DNA from: Rhodoferax_B sp049316285
Lineage (GTDB): Bacteria > Pseudomonadota > Gammaproteobacteria > Burkholderiales > Burkholderiaceae_C
NCBI RefSeq assembly: GCF_049316285.1
Contig: NZ_JBMOXA010000027.1
Span: forward strand, 1-64,000
DNA: 64,000 bases
Direction of reading: 5' to 3'
Shown piece by piece: positions 39,829-51,800 of the stretch (position 1 is the stretch's first letter; each line of letters starts with the position of its first letter). The notes below the pieces were generated by a model that had not been told where the DNA came from, searched no databases, and was given only the letters and a program-made list of their open reading frames with translations. Position numbers and translations under genes: made by a program.

Positions 39829-42800
39829 TTGGACTCCTGGTTCGTGCCCGATGCCATGCCGTCATGCTCTGCCTGCGCCATCTCCGCTCCTGCTGTTTCC
39901 ACCGCCGCCATGCTGTCTTCGGCCGTCCGGCGGCGCGGGTCGTCGTGGCGTTGCCGGCCGGCGGGGCCCCGGTCGGCTTTTGGGTTGCGCAATACCGGCA
40001 CCGGATCGAAGTTCTGCCAGGCGGGTGTGGTGGCCAGCATGCTGGTCAGCAAGGAGCTGCCACGCGCGGCCCAGATCGCAATACCGAGTGACAGCGCCAT
40101 GCTGCCTATCCAGACCACGTCCATGGACTCGCCGACCGGCAACTCCACGCCGCTTCTGACGCTGTCCAGCTGCACCGGCAGGTCGTCCATGCGACGCACA
40201 GCGCCTTGTGCAAACCGCAGGCGCTCGAACTCTTCCGTCAGGTCGTCGAACTGCGACAACACCAGGCCACGACGCTCCGACAGACCGGAAACGAAGGCAG
40301 ACGGCAACAGGCGCTGAGGGCTGACTTCGTAAGGCAGCAAAGGACCGTGTGACCCCATGTCCAGTGCAGGCGCCGTCGGGTCGGACTGGCTGCCGACATC
40401 CAGGCTAGGCCGTGCAGCTATTGCACCATCGGACAGGTCCATCGCGAGGTTGGGAACCGCAGTGGCGAAGCTAGCAGTGGCCCCGGTCAGCACAACAGGA
40501 GCCGGCACGCCGAACACGATGGGTAGGTCGCCAGGCTCGGTGAGCACCGGCCCCGGCGTCGTCAGCTCGCGTGCGGGCAACTGGACCGAAAAGACGGCGC
40601 TGCGTGTAGCGCCATCGCTGCTTGCAGCCTGCACCATGATGTTGTAGAACGTGCCGGGCGGGTCGCTGGCCATCAGTGCGCTGTTGGCCACCGTCACCAC
40701 ACCGGTGAGCGCATCAATGGCAAAGCGGCCGCCGGCGTTGTCGCTCAGGCTGTAGCGCACGCCGACCGTGCCGTCCGGGCTCACGGCATGCGCAGTGATG
40801 CCGATCGTGCTGCCGCTGCCCGCGCCTGCGGGCACCAGGTTGGCGGCGGGGTCCGCATCGCCGACAGCGCCCAGCGGTGCCTGGTTCAGTTGGCTTAGTT
40901 GCACCACAAAGGCCGTATCGCTGGTGGAGCCATCCGAACTCGTGGCGCGCACCACGATGCCGTAGGTGGCGGCGGCCTGGTTGTCCAGCAGGCTGCCGTC
41001 GGCCACGCTGACCACACCGGTGACGGCGTCGATGGTAAAGCGTCCGCCGGCGTTGTCGCTCAGGCTGTAGCTGACCGTGGCCGTGCCGTCCGGGTCGATA
41101 GCCTGGGCCGTGATGCCGACCAGCGTGCCGGTCGTGGCGTTCTCGGGCAAGCTGTCGGCGGCCGGGTCGACGTCGCTCACGGCGCCCACCGGGGCTTCGT
41201 TCACGTCGCTCAGTTGCACCACAAAGGCCGTATCGGTGGTGGAACCGTCCGAACTCGTGGCGCGCACCACGATGCCGTGTGTGATGGCGGCTTCGTAGTT
41301 CAACAGGCTGCCGTCGGCCACCGTGACCACACCCGTGGTGGCGTCGATGGTGAAGCGGCCGCCGGCGTTTTCGAGCAGCGTGTAGCTGACGGTGGCGCCG
41401 GCATCGGGGTCGCGCGCGAAGGCGGTAATGCCCACGGCCGTGCCGGTGGCAGCGTTCTCGGGCAGGCGGTTGGGCGCCGCATCGGTGTCGACCACGGGCG
41501 AGATCACGGCCTCATTCACGTTGGTCAGCGCGATGATGAAGCTGGCACTGGAGACAGAACCGTCGGACGAGGTGGCCAGCACCGTGATCTGGTGGCTGGT
41601 GGCGGCTTCAAAGTCCAGCAGGCTGCCGTTGGCCACCGTGACCACGCCAGTGACGGCATCGATGCTGAAGCGCCCGCCAGCATCGTTGCTCAGGCTGTAG
41701 CTGACCGTGGCCGTGCCGTCCGGGTCGCTGGCGTGCGCCGTGATGCCGACCAGCGTGCCGGTCGTGGCGTTCTCGGGCAAGCTGTCGGCGGCCGGGTCCA
41801 CGTCGCTCACGGCGCCCACAGGGGCCTCGTTCACATCCGCCAGCTGGACGGTGAAGCTGAGCGTGGAGCTGCTGCCGTCCGAAGAGGTTGCCAGCACCGT
41901 AATCTGGTACTGGGCCTGACCCTCGTAGTCGAGCAGGCTGCCGTCGGCCACCGTGACCACACCTGTGGCCGGGTCTATGCTGAAGCGCCCACCAGCGTCG
42001 TTGCTCAGCGTATAGCTGACCGTGGCCGTGCCGTCCGTATCCACCGCCTGCGCCGTGATGCCGACCGGCGTGCCGGTGGCGGCGTTCTCGGGTACCTGGT
42101 TGGCGGCAGGGTTCACGTCGGCGATCGCGCCAAGCGGTGCCTCGTTCACATCGCCCAGGTGCACCGTGAAGCTGGTGCTGGCGCTGGAACCGTCCGAAGA
42201 GGTGGCCCGCACCGTGATGGTGTGGTTGGCCGCGCCCTCGTAGTCCAATAAGCTGCCGTTGGCCACCGTGACCACGCCGGTCACGGCGTCGATGGTGAAG
42301 CGCCCGCCGGCGTCATTGCTCAGGCTGTAGCTGACCGTGGCCGTGCCGTCCAGGTCCGCCGCATGGGCCGTGATGCCGACCAGGGTGCCGGTGGCCGCGT
42401 TTTCCGCCACCGTATTGGCTGCGGCGTCAGTGTCGGCCGGTGCGCCAACGGCGAACTCGTTCACATCCAGCACCGTGACCGTGATGGTCTGCGTGGCGCT
42501 GGCCAGGCCGTCGCTGGCCTGCACCACCACCTGGTAGATGTTGTTGCCGCCGGCGCTGGCCGCTGCCTCGTAGTTGGGCGCCGCGATAAAGCGCAGCGCG
42601 CCCGTTGTGCTGTCTATGCTGAACAGCGCGGCATCGGCGCCGCCGCTGATGCTGTAGCTGAGCGCGGGGCCGTCGATGTCGCTGGCCAGCACCGTGGTCA
42701 CGGCCGTGTGGTTCTCGTCCATAGCGACCGCCGCCGTGGCGCCGCCGCCGTTGCTGGTGATCACCGGGCCGTCGTTCACGGGCGTGACGGCAATGGTCAT

Positions 42801-45800
42801 GGTGCGTGGTGTGGGATCGGTGTCAGCGCCGCCGTTGGCCGTGCCGCCGTCGTCCTGCACCTGGAAGCTGAAACTTGTGTAGCCCGGACCATTGGCGTTG
42901 GCTGCCGGCGTGAAGACCAGCTTGCCGGCCACGATGTCGGCCACGGCCACCATCTGGCCCGCGCTGACGGCCACACCGTTCAGGCTCAGGCTGCCCACGC
43001 CGGGCAGCGCGCTAAGGCGCACGGCTTGCAGTACACCGCCGTCCAGGTCGCTGAAGCCGAAGTCCGCCAGCGTGAAGGTGTAGGGTGTGTCTTCCAGCGT
43101 GGTCACCGTGTTGTCTGCGCCCATGGGTGCATCGCTGACCGAGGTGACGCTCAGGTTGCGTGTAGCGGCAGCGCTGCTTGCGCTGCCGTCGCTAACGCTG
43201 AAAGACAGCGTGCGTATGGCCGTGCTCGGGTTGTCGCTGGTGTTGGCATAGGTGACGCTGCGCAGCGCCGCCTGATAAGCCGCCACCGTGGCGTTGCCGG
43301 AGAGGGTCAACACGCCGCTGGCGGCATCCCAGCTACCGGTGATGCCATTGGCATTGGTGAAGGCCAGCACATCCTGGCCGTTGGCGTAATTCACACTGAT
43401 GGTGACCGTGGCGCCGCTGAGATTGTTGTTGTCCGCGTCGGCGACGGTCAGGCCGGGGTCTATAGGTGTGGGGTTGGCGTTCTCGGCATAAGCCAGCACC
43501 GTGCCGCTGGTGCTGACCACGGGCGCATCGTTGACGCCGGTGATGGCGATGTCGCGCGTGGCGGCGATGCTGTCCGCCTGGCCATCGTTGACCACGAAGC
43601 TGAGCGTGCGTGTGGCTGTACCGGGGTCATCACTGGTGTTGACATAACTCACGCTGCGCAGTGCGGCCTGGTAGTCGGCCACGCTGGCACTGCCCGTGAG
43701 GGTGAGCACACCGGTGGCGGCATTCCAGTTGCCGCTGATGCCGTTGGCATTGGTGAAGGCCAGCACGTCCTGGCCGATCGCGTAGTTCGCGCTGATGCTG
43801 ACCGTGGCACCTGTCAACAGCGTGTCGTCGGCATCGCTGAGGCCCAGCCCGGGGGCGACAGGCGTGGTGGCGTCGTTCTCGGTGTAGGCCAGTGCAGCGC
43901 CGCCGGTGCTGACGACGGGTGGGTCGTTCACCGCCGTGACCGCAATGCTGCGTGTGGCAACCGTGCTGTTGGCGGCACCGTCGCTGACCACAAAGGACAC
44001 GCTGCGCGTCGCCGTGCTGGGCTTGTCGCTGGTGTTGGTGTAGGTCACGCTGCGCAGCGCGGCCTGGTAGTTGGCCACGCTGGCGTTGCCCGTGAGCGTC
44101 AGCACGCCGGTGGCCGCGTCCCAGCTGCCCGTGATGCCGTTGGCGTTCACGAAGGCCAGCACGTCCTCACCGTTGGCGTAGTTGCCGGTGATGGTGATCG
44201 TGGCGCCACTGAGTATGCTGTTGTCCACATCGCCCACCGTGACACCCGTATCGATGAGCACGGCGGCGGCGTTCTCGGTGTAAGCCTGCGCTGTGCCGCT
44301 GGTCGTGACCACAGGTGCATCGTTGATGGCCGTGATGGTGATGTCGCGCGTGGCCGCCAGGCTGCTCAGCACCCCGTCGCTGACCGTGAAGACCACGGTG
44401 CGCGTGGCGGTGCTGGGGTTGTCGCTGGTGTTGATATAGCTCAGGCTGCGCAGCGCGGCCTGGTAGTCGGCCACCGTGGCCGTGCCGCTCAAAGTCAGCG
44501 TTCCGCTGGCCGCATCCCAGCTGCCAGTGATGCCGTTGGCGTTGCTGAAGGCCAGCAGGTCTTCGCCGTTCACGTAGTTGGTACTGATGTGAACGGTGGC
44601 GCCGCTGAGCGTGGTGTTGTCGGCGTCGCTGACCGCCACGCCCGGATCGATGGCCGTGGCTGCGTCATTCTCGGTGATGGCGAGCGCGCTGCCGGTCGTG
44701 GCCACCACCGGCGCATCGTTCACGGTCGTGATCGCGATGTCGCGTGTGACGGCCAGGCTGTCGAGGGAACCGTCGTTGACCGTGAACGCGACGGTGCGCG
44801 TGGCCGTGCTCGGGTTGTCGCTGCTGTTGACGTAGCTGATGCTGCGCAGCGCCGCCTGGTAGTCGGCCACCGAGGCCGTGCCCGAAAGCGTCAGCACGCC
44901 GGTCGCCGCGTCCCAGCTGCCCGTGATGCCGTTCTGGTCCACAAAGGCCAGCACATCCTGGCCGTTGGCGTAATTGACGCTGATCGCAACCCTGGCCCCG
45001 GTCAGCGTGGTGTTGTCCACGTCGCTGACGACCAGGCCCGGGTCTATGGCCGCTGCCCCAGCGTTCTCGGCATAACCCAGCGCCGTGCCGGTCGCCGTGA
45101 GCTGTGCTGCGTCATTGACGGCGCTGAGCACGATGTCGCGCGTGGCGGCCAGGCTGGTATCCGTGCCATCGCTGGCAGTGAAGGACACGGTGCGTGTGGC
45201 CGTGCTGGGGTTGTCGCTGGTGTTGATGTAGCTCACGCTGCGCAGCGCGGCCTGGTAGGCGGCGAGCGAGGCATTGCCCGAAAGCGTCAACACCCCGGTG
45301 GCGGCGTTCCAACTGCCCGTGATGCCCAGGCTATCGGTGAAGGCCAGCAGGTCCTGGCCGTTGGCGTAATTGACGCTGATCGCCACACTGGCCCCGGTCA
45401 GCGTGGTGTTGTCCACGTCGCTCACCGTCAGGCCGGTGTCTATGGGCATGGCGGCCGCGTTCTCCGTGTAGCCGAGCGCTGTGCCCGTGCTGACCAGGTC
45501 CGGCGCGTTGTTCACCGATGTGACGCCCAGGTTGCGCGCGGCCGGCAGGCTGGTGGCCGTGCCATCGCTCACCGTGAACGTGACCGTGCGCGTGACCGTG
45601 CCGGAATTGCCGCTGGTGTCGGTGTACAGGTAGACCACGCTGCGCAGTGCGGCCTGGTAGTCCGCTACCGTGGCCGTGCCGGACAGGGTCATCACGCCGG
45701 TGGTGCCGTCCCAACTGCCGGTGATGCCGTTGCCATCGGTGAAGCCCAGCATGTCGTGGGCGCTGTCGTAGTTGGCGGTGATGGCAATGCTGGCACCGGC

Positions 45801-48800
45801 CAGCACGGGGCTGTCTACATCGCTGACGACCAGGCCTGGATCGACGGCGGTGGCGGGATCGTTCTCGGTGTAGGCCAGCAGGGTGCCGGTGGTTGTGACC
45901 ACCGGTGCGTCGTTGACCGCCGTGAGCGCAATATTGCGCGTGGCAGCCGTGCTGTTGGCAACACCGTCGTTGACCACGAAGGACACGCTGCGCGTGGCCG
46001 TGCTCGGGTTATCGCTGGTGTTGATGTAGGTCACGCTGCGCAGCGCGGCCTGGTAGTTGGTCACGCTGGCGCTGCCCGTGAGCGTTAACACACCGGTGGC
46101 CACATCCCAACTGCCGCTGATGCCGTTGGCATTGGTGAAGGCCAACACGTCCTCGCCGTTCACGTAGTTGCCGCTGATGCTGATGGTTGCGCCTGTCAGG
46201 GTGCTGTTGTCCACGTCCGCAATTGTGAGTCCCGGGTCCATGGGCGTGGCCGGCGTGCTCTCGGTATAGGCCAGTGCACTGCCCGTGGTCGTGAGCACCG
46301 GTGCATCGTTGACCGCCGCCACGGCCAGGCTGCGTATGGCGGCCAGGCTGTTGGCCGTGCCATCGCTGACCACGAAGGACACGGTGCGCGTGGCCGTGCT
46401 CGGGTTGTCGCTGGTGTTGCTGTAGGTCACGCTGCGCAGCGCGGCCTGGTAATCGGCCAGCGTGGCCGTTCCGCTCAAGCTCAGTATGCCGGTGGCCGCA
46501 TCCCAACTGCCGGTGATGCCATTGGCGTTGATGAAGGCCAGCACGTCCTGACCGTTGGCGTAGTTGGCGCTGAGGCTCACCGTGGCGCCGACAAGCAGGC
46601 TGTTGTCCACGTCGCCCAGCGTCAGGCCGGCATCTACGGGCGTCGCCGCCGCGTTTTCGGTGTAGTTGAGCGTGCTGCCGGTCGGGGTGAGCACTGGTGC
46701 ATCGTTCACGGCGGTGATGGCGATGTTGCGTGTGGCAACAGCGCTGTTGAGCGTGCCATCGTTGACCGTGAAGGACACGCTGCGCGTGGCCGTGCTGGGG
46801 TTGTCGCTGGTGTTGACATAACTCACGCTACGCAGCGCCGTCTGGTAGTCGGCCACACTGGCGCTGCCCGTGAGCGTGAGCACGCCGGTGGCGGCATCCC
46901 AGTTGCCGGTGATGCCGTTGGCGTTGGTGAAGGCCAATTGGTCTTCGCCGTTGACGTAGTTGGCGCTGAGGCTCACCGTGGCACCGACAAGCAGGGCGTT
47001 GTCCACGTCGCCTAGCGTCAGCCCGGCATCTATGGGCGTCGCCGCCGCGTTTTCGGTGTAGCTGAGCGTGCTGCCGGTCGCGCTCACCACCGGTGCATCG
47101 TTCACGGCGGTGATGGCGATGTTGCGTGTGGCGGCAGCGCTGTTGACCGTGCCATCGTTGACCGTGAAGGACACGCTGCGCGTGGCCGTGCTGGGGTTGT
47201 CGCTGGTGTTGACGTACGTGATGCTGCGCAGCGCGGCCTGATAATCAGCCAGCGTGGCGCTGCCCGTGAGCGTAAGCACGCCGGTGGTGGCGTTCCAACT
47301 GCCGGTGATGCCGTTGGCATTGGTGAAGGCCAGTTGGTCCTCGCCGTTGACGTAGTTCGCGCTGATGGCCACCGTGGCGCCCGTCAGGTTGGTGTTGTCG
47401 GCGTCGCTGACCGTCAAGCCGCCGTCCACGACCGTGGCTGCGGCGTTCTCGGTAATGGCGAGCGTGCTGCCCGTGGTCGTGAGCACCGGCGCGTCGTTCA
47501 ATGCAGTCACGGCGATGTTGCGCGTGACGACAGCGCTGTTGAGCGTGCCATCGTTGACCGTGAAGGACACAGTGCGCGTGGCCGTGCTCGGGTTGTCGCT
47601 GGTGTTGACATAACTCACGCTGCGCAGCGCCGCCTGGTAGTTGGCCACACTGGCGCTACCCGAAAGCGTCAGCACGCCGGTGGCGGCATCCCAGTTGCCG
47701 GTGATACCGTTCTGGTCCACGAAGGCCAGCACGTCCTGGCCGTTCACGTAGTTGCCGCTGATCATGATGGTCGCACTGGCCAGGCTGGTGTGATCCGCAT
47801 CGCTGACCACGAGGCCAGCATCGATGGCTGTGGCGGCCGCATTCTCGGTGGTGGCCAGGGTGCTCCCCGTCGTCGCCACAACGGGCGCGTCGTTGACGGC
47901 CGTGACGGCGATGCTGCGCGTGGCGGCCGTGCTGTTGGCAACACCGTCGTTGACCACGAAGGACACAGTGCGCGTGGCCGTGCTCGGGTTGTCGCTGGTG
48001 TTGACGTAAGTGATGCTGCGCAGCGCCAGTTGGTAGTTGGCCACGCTGGCGCTGCCCGTGAGCGTCAACACGCCGGTGGCCGCATCCCAACTGCCGCTGA
48101 TGCCGTTGGCATTGGTAAAGGCCAGCACATCCTCGCCGTTGACGTAGTTGGCGCTGATGCTGACCGAGGCTCCCGTCAGGTTGGTGCTGTCGGCGTCGTG
48201 GACCGCCACGCCCGCATCCACGGCCGTGGCCGCAGTGTTTTCGGTATAGGCCAGTGCACTGCCCGTGGCCGTCACCACGGGCGCGTCGTTCACCGCTGTC
48301 ACCGCGATGTCGCGCGTCGCCACCGCGCTGGTGGCCGAACCGTCACTTGCCGAGAACGACACGGTGCGCGTGGCCGTACTCGGGTTTTCGCTGGTATTGA
48401 CGTAGCTGACGCTGCGCAGCGCGGCCTGGTAGTTGGCGACCGTGGCGCTGCCGCTGAGCGTCAGCACGCCGGTGGTGGCGTTCCAGCTGCCCGTGATGCC
48501 GTTGGCATTGGTGAAGGCCAACACGTCCTCACCGTTGACGTAGTTGGCACTGATGCTCACCGTGGCGCCGCTCAGGTTGGTGTTGTCCACATCGCTGACG
48601 CTGACACCGGCATCAATGGCCGTGGCGGCGGCATTCTCGGTGGTGGCCAGGGTGCTCCCCGTCGTCGCCACAACGGGCGCATCGTTCACCGCCGTGACAG
48701 CGATATTGCGCGTGGCGGCCAGGCTGTTGGCAACACCGTCGTTGACCGTGAAGGACACAGTGCGCGTGGCCGTGCTCGGGTTGTCACTGGTGTTGACGTA

Positions 48801-51800
48801 GCTGATGCTGCGCAGCGCCGCCTGGTAGTTGGCTACCGAGGCGCTGCCCGAAAGTGTGAGCACACCGGTGGCGGCGTCCCAACTGCCGGTAATGCCGTTG
48901 GCGTTGGTAAAGGCCAGCACATCCTGGCCGTTGACGTAGTTTGCGCTGATGCTCACCGTGGCGCCACTCAGATTGGTGTTGTCCACATCGCTGACGCTGA
49001 CAGCGGCATCGATGGCTGTGGCGGCGTCGTTCTCGGTGATCGCAAGCGCGCTTACTGTCGTGCTCACCACCGGCACGTCGTTCACTGCGGTCACGGAGAT
49101 GTCGCGCGTCGCCACAGCGCTGGTGGCCGAACCGTCGCTTGCCGAGAACGACACGGTGCGCGTGGCCGTGCTCGGGTTTTCGCTGGTATTGACGTAGCTG
49201 ACGCTGCGCAGCGCGGCCTGGTAGTTGGCGACCGTGGCGCTTCCGCTGAGCGTCAGCACGCCGGTGGTGGCATTCCAGCTGCCCGTGATGCCGTTGGCAT
49301 TGGTGAAGGCCAGCACGTCCTCACCGTTGACGTAGTTGACGCTGATGCTCACCGTGGCGCCGCTCAGGTTGGTGTTGTCCACATCGCTGACGCTGACACC
49401 GGCATCAATGGCCGTGGCGGCGGCATTCTCGGTGTAGCCCAGGGTGCTGCCGGTGGTGGTCACCACGGGCGCATCGTTCACCGCCGTGACAGCGATATTG
49501 CGCGTGGCGGCCGTGCTGTTGGCAACACCGTCGTTGACCGTGAACGACACAGTGCGCGTGGCCGTGCTCGGGTTGTCACTGGTGTTGACGTAGCTGACGC
49601 TGCGCAGCGCCGCCTGGTAGTTGGCTACCGAGGCCGCGCCCGAAAGCGTCAGCACACCGGTGGTGGCGTTCCAGTTGCCGGTGATGCCGTTCTGATCCAC
49701 GAAGGCCAGCACATCCTGGCCGTTGGCATAGTTGGCGCTGATCGTCACCGTGGCGCCGGCCAGGCTGGTGTTGTCCACGTCGCTGACGGCCAGGCCCATG
49801 TCTATGGCCGTGGCCGCCGCGTTCTCGGTGTAGGCCAGCGTCGTGCCCGAGGTCGTGAGCACCGGCGCATCGTTCACGGCGCTGATGTTGACGGTGGTGC
49901 TGCCCGAGCTGGCGAGCGCACCGCCGCCGCCCTGGGCGCCGGTGTTGCCGTCGCTGAACGACCAGGACAGCAGCACCGAGGCCGGCGGGTCGTCGCTGCT
50001 GTTGGCGTAGCCTATGGCACGCAGCACGTTGTTGACCAGCGTCTGTGTGGCATTGCTGTTGAAGCTCAGCACCAGGGTGCCGCCGCTGTTGGTGGTGACG
50101 GTGCCGACCGTCGTGCCGCCGTAGACCAGGTTGCCACCCTGCGTCAGCGCCGCAAGCGAGCCCCCCGTGGCCGCGAACAGGTCCTGCGCGTTGGCGCCGC
50201 CGTTGCGCAGCAGCGTGAGCGTGGCACCGGCGTAATTGCCGCTGGCGGCCAGTTCGCTGTCCACCGCCGTGGCGCCAGGCGCCAGCGCCACGGCCGCAGC
50301 GTTTTCGGTGGTGGCCGCACTGGCCGCCACCGTCAGCACCGGCGCCGTGTTGGCGGCCTGCACATTGGCCGAGAACTCCGAGGTCGAGCCGTAGTTGCTG
50401 GCACCGATCTTCTCTGTGGCCGTGGCAGAGATCCAGGCGCCATACGTCAGCCCCGAGGCCGCCAGCGTGGTGCTGATGCTGGCATTGCCGCTGGCGTCGG
50501 TCGTGACCTCGACGAAGCCCAGATAGACATTACCTTCGCCGTTGCCCGAACCGTCGGTGCTGCCGTAGGGGATGCCAAAGAATTCGATGCGGTAGGTCTT
50601 GTTGGCCTCGCTGTTCAGGCTGCCGGTGACCGTGAACTGGTTGCTGGCCAGGCTGACGGACGCGACCACCGGAAAGTTCTGCCGGTTGTTGGGGCCGGTG
50701 TCGGCATCACCGGTATCGTTGGCCGTGACACCACCGCCCGCCAGGTCTATGCCCAGGCCACCGTTCGAGTAGATGCTGTTGCCCAGGATGGCATTGCCGG
50801 CACCCGCGCCAGTGACGATGGCGACGCCCGCCGCGGATGATCCGGCAATGAGGTTGCCTTCACCCGCCGCCGTGCCACCGATCTGGTTGTTCTGCGCGCC
50901 GCTGCGGATGTACACCCCTTCGGAGCCCACGCCCTGCGGCGTGCCGCTGGCATTGGTGCCCAGGTAGTTGCCTATGACGCGGTTGCCGGTGGCCCCTGCT
51001 CCCTGCAGCACCACACCAGCGCCCGAGCCCAGCATGCCCGTGATCACGTTGCGGTCTGCCGTCGTCGTGCCGCCAATGGTGTTGTTCGCACTTTCCACCG
51101 AAATGCCCCAGGTGGTCTGGGCACTGGCGGCGCTGGTGTAGCTGCCATCGGCCTGCAAGGGGCCGATGTAGTTGCCGACGATGGTGTTGCCGCTGGAGCC
51201 GGACTGCAGTCGGATGGCGTAGTCGAAGCCCCGGATGACGAGGCCACGTACCGTGCTGCCGCCACTGCCGCTGGCGAAGTTCAGGCCGACCCAGTTGCTG
51301 CCGCTGCCGTTGCCCTGCAGCACGATGGCCGGACGGTTGCCGTTCGCCGTGTAGCTGGCCGTGTCGGTCGTGCCGTCGATGACCACCGGCTTGGTGATGG
51401 CGGGCAGCTCCGAGCCCAGCGTGATGGTGTGCACGGCGTTGCCCGCGATGCTGAAGTTCACCAGCGTGGGCAGGCTGCCGGCCGGTGTGTTGTTGATCGC
51501 GATGATGGCTTCGCGCAGCGAGATGAAGCCGTCCGCACCCTTGCTGGCCAGCAGCGTGGAAATGCTGGTGGTGTCGCCGTCCAGCGTGTCGGCTGCCGTG
51601 TCCACCACCAGCACGGCCTGCGTGCTGGAGATCGCCACGAGGCTCTTGGCGAACTCCGAGGTGTCGCTGAAGCTGCCGTAGCCGGCCACGGACTTGGTAG
51701 CCGTGGCCGAGATGAAAGCCCCGGCCGCCACGGTGGCGGTCAAGGTGGTGGAGAACGTGGCGTTGCCCGAGCCATCGGTCAGCACGTTGACGAAACCCAG

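Noticed and set aside
43138..49880. CRISPR-like regular repetition
   Set aside because: The 396-bp period is too long, there are no unique spacers, and every unit is an in-frame protein domain.
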